Assembly: GCA_004552395.1 (NCBI GenBank)
Contig: SFOK01000009.1
Location: forward strand, 1 to 30,058
Length of the DNA: 30,058 nt
From: Bacteroidales bacterium
GTDB lineage: Bacteria > Bacteroidota > Bacteroidia > Bacteroidales > Muribaculaceae
Direction: 5' to 3'
How positions within the stretch are numbered: position 1 is the stretch's first letter; each line of letters starts with the position of its first letter. The position numbers and the translations under genes were made by a program. The notes beneath the pieces were generated by a model. The model ran no database searches, was not told the DNA's origin, and saw only the letters and a list, made by a program, of their open reading frames with translations. Shown here piece after piece: positions 8,459 to 15,782 of this stretch.

Positions 8459-9862
8459 TTATTCTTTCTGCAGACGGCCATCCTCGCGCAGACGGTTTAT
8501 GATGCCGGCCAGTATGCCGTGGATGAAGAAACCGCTCTTGGAGGTGGAGTATGACTTGGCCAGCTCCACATATTCGTTGATCGTGACGTTGACCGGGATT
8601 TTCGGGAAAGAGAGCAGCTCGGCCACAGCCGTGAGAGCTATCACCACATCCATGAAAGCCAGACGGTCCGTCTCCCAGTTGTCGTGATTGATCACCAAGT
8701 CGATAAGCTCTCGGTATTCCTCCTTGTTCTTCACCACGTTGCTGAAAAGCTCCGAACCGAAGCGGGCGTCCTCGTTGTCCTTGAACTGCGGCAGGATCGG
8801 CTCCTGCTCGCCCTCTTCGAAGCGGCGTATGGTCTTGAGCACGAATGTGCCTATGATGTCGAGATCGTCGTTCCAGAACACCGACTGATCCTCGAGCTCC
8901 TCCTGCAGTTCGGCCGAGGGGAATATCACGTTCTTGAGCGTCTGGCGCCAGAAATTGCAGTCGGCGGCAAAGTCGGTTGAGGGAGCTGCCATGTAATCCT
9001 TGTAGATCTGCGAGCCGGTGACCTCGCGCAGCAGCGAGTTCATGAGCAGCTCGTGGTTGCTCAGCAGGTTGAGATTGCGGTCCTCCACCTCCTTGGCGAA
9101 CGCCCCGTCGGCGGCCAGCTTCTCCACAAACTGATTCTCCACGAAACGCATATTCGGGTTCAGGTCCTCGTCGGTGACCAGAAATTTGTGGCGGGCATGA
9201 TCGAGCGTTCGGGCCTGCAGGCGGCTTAGCTCCACCGGTATCAGGAGCAGGCGGAAATAGAGTTCGCGGGCCTTGTCCATGCTGAAAGAAAGCGCTTTGA
9301 GAGCATCGTCCACAAGCGACTGTGACGATGAGAAATTCGCGAAAGTGGCCTCAAGCAGCTCACCCATGCGCTCCACACCTCTCGGAGAATAGTTTTCGAG
9401 CGTGCCGTAAGCGGCAGTCACATCCTCATCCTTCGAAATAAAGTTTCCGACAATGGCGCGCCACACCTTGATGTCGGCCGTGGAATCCTCATCCTTCTCC
9501 TTGCGGTATTCCTTGAAGAGCACCGATTCCTTTATCAGGCCGGCAAGTTTCTCAACCAAAGCCGGATAGAGCAGCGGCATAGGCTCCGATTTGGAGCGGG
9601 TGAGGACAGAGCGCACCTTCTCATCGGCAGCGAGAGCGCGGATGAAACGGTTGTCGGCCAACGGAGCGCCGGCGCCCCTGACCTGTACCTCGCGGGCTAC
9701 CTTCACCATAAGGGCCAGCATCTGCAGATAAAGAGCATAGGCGAACCGTTTCTCTTTCGTGGGAGGAGTAGGCTGCGATTCGAGTGTGAACAGCTTTTCT
9801 GTGAGCAGATATGAATAAAGCATCTGCACCACTTTTATTCGGATAAGGACTCTATTTATCAT
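8459..9862 (-). CDS. nusB: Transcription antitermination factor NusB, enlarged form
   Basis: The product has 467 residues. The C-terminal part (residues 395-460, WETDRLAFMDVVIALTAVAE and INEYVELAKSYSTSKSG) is classic NusB, and the N-terminus MINRVLIRIKVVQMLYSYLL matches Bacteroides NusB. NusB with S10 binds boxA RNA in antitermination complexes, mostly on rRNA transcripts. Bacteroides NusB is about 310 residues, so this one carries about 150 extra. The extra part looks like a second copy of the middle region: residues 36-176 resemble residues 190-345 (DNRFIRALAAD versus ENQFVEKLAAD; FKEYRKEKDEDSTADIKVW versus YKDYMAAPSTDFAADCNFW). The ATG at 9860-9862 sits 39 bases from the -7 element of a strong promoter. 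Confidence 0.92.
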   Translation of the reverse strand: MINRVLIRIKVVQMLYSYLLTEKLFTLESQPTPPTKEKRFAYALYLQMLALMVKVAREVQVRGAGAPLADNRFIRALAADEKVRSVLTRSKSEPMPLLYPALVEKLAGLIKESVLFKEYRKEKDEDSTADIKVWRAIVGNFISKDEDVTAAYGTLENYSPRGVERMGELLEATFANFSSSQSLVDDALKALSFSMDKARELYFRLLLIPVELSRLQARTLDHARHKFLVTDEDLNPNMRFVENQFVEKLAADGAFAKEVEDRNLNLLSNHELLMNSLLREVTGSQIYKDYMAAPSTDFAADCNFWRQTLKNVIFPSAELQEELEDQSVFWNDDLDIIGTFVLKTIRRFEEGEQEPILPQFKDNEDARFGSELFSNVVKNKEEYRELIDLVINHDNWETDRLAFMDVVIALTAVAELLSFPKIPVNVTINEYVELAKSYSTSKSGFFIHGILAGIINRLREDGRLQKE

Positions 9863-9900
9863 AGTAACCAGACCGTGGCTCTCACGGCGTTATTCTTCGG

Positions 9901-9932
9901 CAAAGTTAAACAAATTCTCCGTATTGTGCAAA
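9901..9932 (-). promoter_or_regulatory. Bacteroidetes-type promoter of nusB
   Basis: TTTG (9929-9932) and TAACTTTG (9901-9908) on the minus strand are separated by exactly 20 bases, the same element and spacing as the rpsL promoter. The predicted start is near 9894, giving a leader of about 32 bases. Confidence 0.82.
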
Positions 9933-9940
9933 CATGTACA

Positions 9941-10013
9941 AGGCACGTGGAACCGTGGAATCCTCAGGCACGTGGAATCGTGGAATCCTCAGGCACGTGG
10001 AATCGTGGAATCG
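9941..10013. repeat. 25-bp tandem repeat, three copies
   Basis: Units start at 9941, 9966 and 9991. The unit is AGGCACGTGGAA followed by [T/C]CGTGGAATCCTC, and the copies differ at one base in the first unit and at the end of the third. Each unit contains an internal shorter echo (CGTGGAA twice). It lies immediately upstream of the nusB promoter, between nusB and the transporter gene. There are no unique spacers, so it is not a CRISPR. Confidence 0.9.
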
Positions 10014-10046
10014 GACGGGTAAGATAAGTCGGACGTCTCATTAAGG

Positions 10047-11399
10047 TCAAACAGGATCATTGGAGCCTTTTGTGGAAGCGGCGGTGGTTTTACGGCCGAA
10101 GAAGCGGTTCAGGATCACGGCCAGCGCGCCGTCGCCTGTCACATTGCAGGCGGTGCCGAAGCTGTCCATGGCTATGTAGAGGGCTATCATCAGGGCTATC
10201 ATCTGCTGGTCGAAGCCGAGCACCGAGCTGAGCAGACCCAGCGAGGCCATGATCGATCCGCCGGGGATACCGGGCGCCGCCACGATCGTCACACCGAGCA
10301 TCGCCGTGAAGTGCAGGAAGATGCCGAGGTCGTAGGGCTGGCCGTGGAGTATCAGCAGCGCAAGGGCACACGCCGTGATCTTCAGCGCCGAGCCCGACAT
10401 GTGGATCGTGGCGCAGAGCGGCACCACGAATCCGGCCACATCCTCATCCACGCCTATCTCGATAGTCTGGCGCAGTGTCACGGGGATCGTCGCGGCCGAC
10501 GACTGCGTGCCGAGTGCAGTGAAATACGCCGGCAGCATGGTGCGCAGCATCTTGAGCGGGTTGCCGCGGTTGAAGCAGGCCGCTATGCAGTATTGCAGTA
10601 GCAGTATGAAGATATGCAGGAAGAAGATCACCGCTATCACCTTGATGAAGGTCTGCAGTATCACACCTACCTGCCCCTCTACCGTCATGTTCAGGAAGAT
10701 ACCGAAGATATAGAACGGGAGTATCGGCAGGACGGCCACACTGATAGTCTTCTGTACTATGGTGCGGAACTCTCCGGCGCAGTTGCGCAGCGAGTCGCCT
10801 TTAAGGAAGGCTATGCCGAGGCCGAGCATGAAGGCGAGCGCCAGAGCGGTCATCACCGACATGAGCGGCGGAATCTCCATGGTGAACCAGGGCTGGACAT
10901 GGCTCGTCCCCTCTTTGAGCGCAAAGAGCCCCTCTTCGCCGCCGATCATGCCGGGGAAGGTCAGCACGCCGGTGAAGTACGAGAGCATACCGGCGAAGAA
11001 TGTGGCGCCGTAAGCGAGCAGGGCTGTGGCAACAAGCAGTTTGCCGGCACGTGAACCCACATCGGCGATGGCAGGCGTCACGAAGCCGACTATGATAAGC
11101 GGTATGAGGAAACCGAGGAACTGCGAGAATATCCCGTCGAAGGTAGCGAACAGCTCGGCCAGCCACACAGGTGCCACGAATCCCACGCCTATGCCGGACG
11201 CGATAGCTATCACAATCCAACCCAACAGACCTATCCTGAATCGCTTCTTTCCCTCCGCACCTTTTGCGACTGCATCTCCGGCCGGAACGACCCCGAGATC
11301 AGAAGCGGCTTTCCCTGCTACCGGATCTGGAGCGGCATTGGCTACCGGATCTGAAGCGGCTTTCCCGACGGCGGGAACTGAATTTATCTCCTTGGTCAT
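10047..11399 (-). CDS. SLC1-type (DAACS) cation-coupled amino acid or dicarboxylate symporter
   Basis: The 450-residue membrane protein has about eight hydrophobic segments plus the re-entrant hairpins HP1 (GTQSSAATIPVT) and HP2 (PGIPGGSIMAS) of the GltPh fold. It keeps DxxxTxxNVTGD at residues 412-423, including the Na1-site residues equivalent to GltPh N401 and D405. The arginine that binds the acidic side chain in GltPh (R397) is Gly415, and the NMDGT motif reads HMSGS (333-337), so the substrate is probably not aspartate or glutamate and Na3 binding may differ. The first 50 residues are a low-complexity Ala/Pro/Asp tail encoded by a 24-bp repeat. It appears to be a single-gene unit with its own promoter. 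Confidence 0.88.
   Translation of the reverse strand: MTKEINSVPAVGKAASDPVANAAPDPVAGKAASDLGVVPAGDAVAKGAEGKKRFRIGLLGWIVIAIASGIGVGFVAPVWLAELFATFDGIFSQFLGFLIPLIIVGFVTPAIADVGSRAGKLLVATALLAYGATFFAGMLSYFTGVLTFPGMIGGEEGLFALKEGTSHVQPWFTMEIPPLMSVMTALALAFMLGLGIAFLKGDSLRNCAGEFRTIVQKTISVAVLPILPFYIFGIFLNMTVEGQVGVILQTFIKVIAVIFFLHIFILLLQYCIAACFNRGNPLKMLRTMLPAYFTALGTQSSAATIPVTLRQTIEIGVDEDVAGFVVPLCATIHMSGSALKITACALALLILHGQPYDLGIFLHFTAMLGVTIVAAPGIPGGSIMASLGLLSSVLGFDQQMIALMIALYIAMDSFGTACNVTGDGALAVILNRFFGRKTTAASTKGSNDPV
11293..11364. repeat. 24-bp coding tandem repeat in transporter N-terminus
   Basis: Three copies (11293-11316 degenerate, 11317-11340 and 11341-11364) of a 24-base unit built on GCTACCGGATCTG. 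It encodes eight-residue repeats of the type GKAASDPV before the first membrane segment. The repeat is in frame, so copy-number change would not break the gene. Confidence 0.8.
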
Positions 11400-11433
11400 G
11401 GTATATTTTTCGTTCGGTTAATTCTTGCTTCTG

Positions 11434-11441
11434 CAAAGGTA
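11434..11441 (-). promoter_or_regulatory. Promoter -7 element for the SLC1 transporter
   Basis: TACCTTTG on the minus strand matches TAnnTTTG perfectly. The upstream -33 is weak (CTTG after 18 bases) and overlaps the end of the DUF3256 gene. The predicted leader is about 30 bases. Confidence 0.6.
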
Positions 11442-11453
11442 GCAAAAAAATTG

Positions 11454-12212
11454 TCAGCGCAAGAATTTCTTGCCGTTCCAGCGATAGATAAGCGGGGCGG
11501 GACGCAGGCAGGGCTTCAGCTCGTTCCAGAGCTCTTCGCTCACCAGCTCCCGGAGCGGCAGCGTAGCCTCTATGCCGTCGCCCGAGGGGGTGAAGCGGTA
11601 GCGGACACAGAAGAACGGTACCTGAGCGAAAGCGTCCCTGAAGCTACGTTTTGCGTCGCCGCTAAGCCTCGAGGTGTCGAAGAACTCCTCGGGCCTCGGC
11701 TCCTTGAGCAGTTTCTTCACCGGTATGGAGGTCAGCTCGCCGGCATCGAGGAAGCTGATCTGCGAGTCGGGAAGCGAGTCAACGCTCACTGTATGAATCA
11801 TGGCGAGCACTCCCCCTTTCTTTTTGCTGAAGATGCGGCACTCCAGAGTGGAGATGCCCGACAGCTGTATCAGCGCGTAGTCGTCGGTGAGCTTGAGCAG
11901 CCGGGAGGTCCGTTTGAATATGTTCTCCACACTGCCGGCGGCGCCGGAGCCAACGAGCGAAATACGTTCACTGCGCTGCAGGAGCGGGAACTGAGCGTCG
12001 GGCACGGCCACGAGCAGGCCGCTCATGTCGGGCAGTCCCCGTGCGTCCACAGCATCGGTCCCGGCAACTATCACTGTCGAATCAGTCTCTTCGGGGTCGA
12101 AGGCCGGCCGGTTGCCGGACGTCTGGCCGCCGGGAGCGGCAAGCGGAGAGGCGTGGAGCGGCAGCAGAGGGAGAGTGAAGGCGAGGAGAATGAGGAGTCT
12201 GTATCGGCTCAT
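11454..12212 (-). CDS. DUF3256 family secreted protein, function unknown
   Basis: The 252-residue protein has a signal peptide (MSRYRLLILLAFTLPLLPLHA, cleavage near residue 21), so it is exported to the periplasm or beyond. The body contains MPDxxFPLL-type and LTDDYALIQLS sequences typical of DUF3256, a family I know from Bacteroidetes. No catalytic motif is recognised. The ATG directly abuts the stop codon of the RNA helicase gene (TAGATG, 12210-12215), so it is translated from the helicase transcript. Confidence 0.82.
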   Translation of the reverse strand: MSRYRLLILLAFTLPLLPLHASPLAAPGGQTSGNRPAFDPEETDSTVIVAGTDAVDARGLPDMSGLLVAVPDAQFPLLQRSERISLVGSGAAGSVENIFKRTSRLLKLTDDYALIQLSGISTLECRIFSKKKGGVLAMIHTVSVDSLPDSQISFLDAGELTSIPVKKLLKEPRPEEFFDTSRLSGDAKRSFRDAFAQVPFFCVRYRFTPSGDGIEATLPLRELVSEELWNELKPCLRPAPLIYRWNGKKFLR

Positions 12213-14108
12213 CTATTTTTTCTTTATGAACTTGTCAAAATTACCATGTTTCTTGGGGGAGGCCACGGCTTTGGCGCTCTCGGCCTTCTTGGTCTCGCGG
12301 CGCTGTCGGCGTTTGTCGCCTCGGTCGGCTGCGGCTTTGTCGGCGGCTTTGCGGCCTCTCTTGCCGGAGGATGCTCCTGCGGCTGCGGCGTAGTCTTTGC
12401 CGGGCGCGGCCTCCTCGGCGTAGAGCCGTTTGCCGTAGAACTCGGCGCCTTTGATAGCGCCGATCACACGGCGGGCATCGGCTGACGCCACATCGAAGAG
12501 CGAATAGTCGGTGAGCAGGTCGATGCGGCCTATGTCGGGCTTGCGGCCCTCCACATTGCGGTTGATGATCTCCATGAGGTTGCGCGGCGCCATACCCTCA
12601 GCCTTTCCGGCGTTGATGAAGATGCGTGTCATACCCTCCTCGGCGGTGCGGCGGTCCTTGTCCTTGACCGCGCCGCCGGAGCCTTTGCGGTCCTTCTTGC
12701 GGCGCTCGGGCGAGGCGTCGAGGTTTATGTCGGGCATATCGCGGTAATACTTAAGCAGTCGGTTGAACTCGAGCGAGAAGATGCGTTTGAGCAGATCCTC
12801 CTCGGAGAGCCACTCCAGTTTCTTGCGCACACCGGGTATATATTTGGCCATGGCGGTCTCGTCCACCTCTACTCTCTCGAGACGGTCGGCGAGGTTATAG
12901 AGCTGTTTCTCGATGATATGCTCTGGCGTGGGCACGGGCTTATACTCGAATTCCTTGCCTATAATTTTCTCAATCTGGCGCAGACGGCTCTTCTCGCGCG
13001 AGTGGATTATAGCCACGGAGACACCGGTCTTGTTGGCGCGGCCGGTTCGGCCGGAGCGGTGGGTGTAGACGGCCACATCCTCGGGGAGCGAATAGTGGAT
13101 CACATGGGTGAGGTCGTCGACATCAAGGCCTCGGGCGGCCACATCCGTAGCCACAAGGAGTGTGGTGACATGGTCGCGGAATTTCTTCATGGCCAGGTCG
13201 CGCTGCTGCTGGCTCAGGTCGCCGTGGAGGCAGTCGGCGTTGTAGCCGTCGGCGATCAGCTTGTCGGCGATCTCCTGTGTCTCGCGCCGGGTGCGGCAGA
13301 AGATGATACCGTAGATCGAGGGGTTATTGTCGGCTATACGTTTGAGGGCCAGATACTTGTCCTGCGCCTTCACCATATAGTAGATATGTTTTACATTCTT
13401 GGCGCCCTCGTTCTTGTGGCCGGCCACGAACTCGACAGGGTCGTGCATGAAGCGTTTGGCTATGCCGGCTATCTCGGCGGGCATGGTGGCGCTGAACATG
13501 AGCATCTTGCGCTCGGCGGGCACGTGGGAGAGTATCTCGTTGATGTCGTCGAGGAATCCCATGTTGAGCATCTCGTCGGCCTCGTCGAGGATCACGGTGT
13601 GGACCTGATCAAGGTTCACCTCGCCGCGCTTTATCAGGTCGATGAGGCGGCCGGGTGTGGCCACAACTACCTGCACGCCTTTGCGGAGCGAGCGGATCTG
13701 CGACTCGATGCTCGAACCGCCGTAGACGGGGAGTATGCGCAGATTGTCTATAAACTTGGAGAAGTCGGCCAGATCGCCGGCTATCTGCAGACAGAGTTCG
13801 CGGGTCGGCGCTATCACAAGCGCCTGAGGCACAGCGCTGTCGGCGTTGATACGCTGCAGCACGGGTAGACCGAAGGAGGCCGTCTTGCCTGTGCCGGTCT
13901 GCGCCAGGCCCACCACATCGCCGTCCTTGTTGAGCAGATGCGGGATCACGAGAGCCTGTATGGGCATGGGGCGTTCGAAACCGAGTTCGGCAATTGCGCG
14001 CAGCAGTTTAGGCTCCACTCCGAGTTCCTCGAATGTGGACGGCTCGGGCACCGGCTCGCCCTCGCGGGCCACCGGAAGATATTGATTGGGTTCGAAATTG
14101 TCTGCCAT
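12213..14108 (-). CDS. DEAD-box ATP-dependent RNA helicase with DbpA-type RNA-binding domain
   Basis: I start the gene at the ATG at 14106-14108 (MADNFEPNQY, 631 residues), which is preceded by A/T-rich sequence. A start nine codons upstream is possible but lies in GC-rich sequence. Motifs in order: Q motif FERPMPIQ (44-51), Walker A AQTGTGKT (69-76), PTRELCLQ, TPGR, DEAD (175-178), SAT, RTRRETQ, ATDVAARGLDV and HRSGRTGR. A DbpA/CsdA-type RRM follows at about 490-565 (TRIFINAGKAEGM), then a 65-residue Lys/Ala-rich tail ending FDKFIKKK. Relatives act in ribosome assembly, RNA decay and cold response; which of these applies here is not shown. Confidence 0.93.
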   Translation of the reverse strand: MADNFEPNQYLPVAREGEPVPEPSTFEELGVEPKLLRAIAELGFERPMPIQALVIPHLLNKDGDVVGLAQTGTGKTASFGLPVLQRINADSAVPQALVIAPTRELCLQIAGDLADFSKFIDNLRILPVYGGSSIESQIRSLRKGVQVVVATPGRLIDLIKRGEVNLDQVHTVILDEADEMLNMGFLDDINEILSHVPAERKMLMFSATMPAEIAGIAKRFMHDPVEFVAGHKNEGAKNVKHIYYMVKAQDKYLALKRIADNNPSIYGIIFCRTRRETQEIADKLIADGYNADCLHGDLSQQQRDLAMKKFRDHVTTLLVATDVAARGLDVDDLTHVIHYSLPEDVAVYTHRSGRTGRANKTGVSVAIIHSREKSRLRQIEKIIGKEFEYKPVPTPEHIIEKQLYNLADRLERVEVDETAMAKYIPGVRKKLEWLSEEDLLKRIFSLEFNRLLKYYRDMPDINLDASPERRKKDRKGSGGAVKDKDRRTAEEGMTRIFINAGKAEGMAPRNLMEIINRNVEGRKPDIGRIDLLTDYSLFDVASADARRVIGAIKGAEFYGKRLYAEEAAPGKDYAAAAGASSGKRGRKAADKAAADRGDKRRQRRETKKAESAKAVASPKKHGNFDKFIKKK

Positions 14109-14199
14109 AATAATAGAATTTAGAGCCCGGGGCATGCCGCTCCGACAGGCCGTTTTAGAGTATAACGCACAGAGAGCCCCTTTTTATTGAGGAGAAAAA

Positions 14200-14207
14200 G
14201 AAAGTTA
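14200..14207 (-). promoter_or_regulatory. Possible -7 element for the RNA helicase
   Basis: TAACTTTC on the minus strand is one base off the TAnnTTTG consensus and has no clear TTTG upstream. It lies 13 bases from the hpt -7 element, so the two divergent genes may share this short A/T-rich control region. The predicted leader is about 85 bases. Confidence 0.4.
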
Positions 14208-14220
14208 CGAATTTTTTTTG

Positions 14221-14228
14221 TAATTTTG
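14221..14228 (+). promoter_or_regulatory. Promoter -7 element for hpt
   Basis: TAATTTTG matches TAnnTTTG exactly and sits 27 bases before the hpt ATG. No TTTG is found at the expected -33 position, so the promoter would rely on the -7 element and the A/T-rich flank. Confidence 0.55.
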
Positions 14229-14255
14229 TGATTCGAAAATATCCCGCTTCTGACC

Positions 14256-14813
14256 ATGAACAGCGATTGCAAAGAGAAAATCACAGTGGACGGCCTGTCG
14301 TTCGTGCCCTACATCCGCCGAGAAGAGATCCGCAAGGAGGTGAGCCGGGTAGCCGGTGAAATACGCCGCGACTTCGAAGGCAAAAAACCTCTGTTTCTTT
14401 GCGCCCTCAACGGCGCCTTCATCTTCGCCGCCGACCTCTTCAGAGAGGTGGACATATGCGATTCCAACATAGCCTTTGTGCGCTATGCCTCGTATCAGGG
14501 CACAAGCTCCACGGGCGAGGTGAAACTTCTCACCGGCCTTCCCGACAATATCGAGGGACGCCATGTCGTCATTGTGGAGGACATAGTCGACACCGGCCTG
14601 ACGGCGCAGAAGATGATCGCCGATGTGAAGTCCAAAAATCCGGCCTCCATATCGTTTGCTACGCTGCTCCACAAGCCGGCAAGCTCCAAGACAGGCTTCA
14701 CGCCCGACTATATCGCCTTCACCATCGAGCCCAAATTCATAATCGGCTACGGCCTCGACCTCGACGGCAAAGCGCGCAACCTGCCCGACATATATATCAA
14801 CACAGAAGACTAA
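14256..14813 (+). CDS. hpt: Hypoxanthine phosphoribosyltransferase
   Basis: The 185-residue type I phosphoribosyltransferase converts hypoxanthine (and usually guanine) plus PRPP into IMP or GMP in purine salvage. The PRPP loop VVIVEDIVDTGLT lies at residues 104-116. The CALNGAF segment (residues 49-55) and YxSYxGT-type flexible loop (YASYQGTSSTG, 78-88) fit the family, as does the C-terminal GYGLDLDGKARNLP. Length is normal. It lies 97 bases upstream of adk, so the two probably form a small purine operon. Confidence 0.94.
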   Translation: MNSDCKEKITVDGLSFVPYIRREEIRKEVSRVAGEIRRDFEGKKPLFLCALNGAFIFAADLFREVDICDSNIAFVRYASYQGTSSTGEVKLLTGLPDNIEGRHVVIVEDIVDTGLTAQKMIADVKSKNPASISFATLLHKPASSKTGFTPDYIAFTIEPKFIIGYGLDLDGKARNLPDIYINTED

Positions 14814-14910
14814 TCTCTGCACATAAGCGACCGGCCTCCGCCCCTCTCTGACGGGTCGGCAACGGTTTGTGCCGCAACAACAATAACAACCCAATTTCCG
14901 CGACTTACTC

Positions 14911-15510
14911 ATGCTTAATATCGTATTGTTCGGAGGCCCCGGCTCCGGCAAGGGCACTCAGAGTGCAAAACTTATTGACCAATACAGCCTCTATCACATA
15001 TCGACGGGCGAAGTGCTCCGCGACCACATGGCCCGCGGCACAGAGCTCGGCAAAATAGCCAAAGAGTTCATAGACAAAGGTCAGCTCATCCCCGACGACC
15101 TTATGGTCAGCATCCTCGGCTCGGTGCTCGACTCGCTCCCCGAAGGCAAATCGGGAGTGGTGTTCGACGGCTTCCCGCGCACCATACCGCAGGCCGAAGC
15201 GCTCGACAGGCTGCTCAGCGACCGCGGCATGCTTCTCGACGCCGTGATAGGTCTCGAGGTCCCCGACGAGGAGCTTCTGGCCCGCATGATCAAACGCGGC
15301 AAAGAGACAGGCCGTGCCGACGATAACCCGGCCACAATCAAGAACCGCCTCGATGTCTACCACAACCAGACATCGCCGCTGCGCGACCACTACATGAACA
15401 ACGGCAAATATATCCGTATCGACGGCATGGGCGATGTGGACGACATCTTCGCCGACATAGCCGAAAACCTCGAGAAATTCACCGGCCGCAAACCCCGCAC
15501 CCGGAAATAA
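14911..15510 (+). CDS. adk: Adenylate kinase
   Basis: The 199-residue enzyme interconverts ATP plus AMP with two ADP. The P-loop GGPGSGKGT is at residues 8-16, the AMP-site segment STGEVLRDHM follows at about 31-40, and DGFPRTIPQAEAL lies at about 83-95. Between RMIKRGKETGRADD and NRLDVY the LID is of the short type with no zinc cysteines. It is essential for nucleotide balance. In many Bacteroidales hpt and adk are followed by obg; here adk is instead closed by a terminator at 15515-15535. Confidence 0.96.
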   Translation: MLNIVLFGGPGSGKGTQSAKLIDQYSLYHISTGEVLRDHMARGTELGKIAKEFIDKGQLIPDDLMVSILGSVLDSLPEGKSGVVFDGFPRTIPQAEALDRLLSDRGMLLDAVIGLEVPDEELLARMIKRGKETGRADDNPATIKNRLDVYHNQTSPLRDHYMNNGKYIRIDGMGDVDDIFADIAENLEKFTGRKPRTRK

Positions 15511-15514
15511 TCCC

Positions 15515-15535
15515 CCGCCGGGGACGGCGGTTTTT
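15515..15535 (+). terminator. Intrinsic terminator after adk
   Basis: CCGCCG pairs with CGGCGG (15515-15520 and 15525-15530) around a GGGA loop and is followed by TTTTT. It starts five bases after the adk stop codon. Confidence 0.88.
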
Positions 15536-15546
15536 AGCTTCTTTCC

Positions 15547-15609
15547 CAGTCCGACTTGTCTGACCTGTCCGTCTTGTCCGACTCGTCCAACACGTCCGAC
15601 ACGTCCGAC
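15547..15609. repeat. 9-bp tandem repeat, seven copies
   Basis: Seven consecutive 9-base units of the form NNGTCCGAC (the last two identical, ACGTCCGAC) lie just after the adk terminator. Variation is at one or two positions per unit. The rest of the 272-base convergent gap (15610-15782) carries a short TATTCGT/ACGAATA inverted repeat (15717-15723 and 15750-15756) but no gene that I can support. Confidence 0.88.
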
Positions 15610-15782
15610 ACCCAAATCACTTATTATCAATGCAGTAGGGATGCGAAATTTTGCGTGCGCCGCGTCATTCACACTCACAATGCCGAGCCCTCGCTTAAAA
15701 TCGCCTGTCCGATTCCTATTCGTGATTTACGGTACATGGACCACTTTTTACGAATAAGATTCCTCATGGTGGCGACCCGGAA

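Noticed and set aside
9941..10013. Possible CRISPR array
   Set aside because: The 25-bp units are directly joined with no unique spacers, and there are no cas genes.
11451..12485. 344-codon plus-strand open frame over the DUF3256 gene and helicase end
   Set aside because: Antisense to a signal-peptide protein and to the Lys-rich helicase tail; the Gly/Cys-rich end reflects that tail read backward.
14205..15678. Two minus-strand open frames opposite hpt and adk
   Set aside because: hpt and adk are certain from motifs; one frame also runs through the 9-bp repeat, giving a VGRVGR-type artefact.
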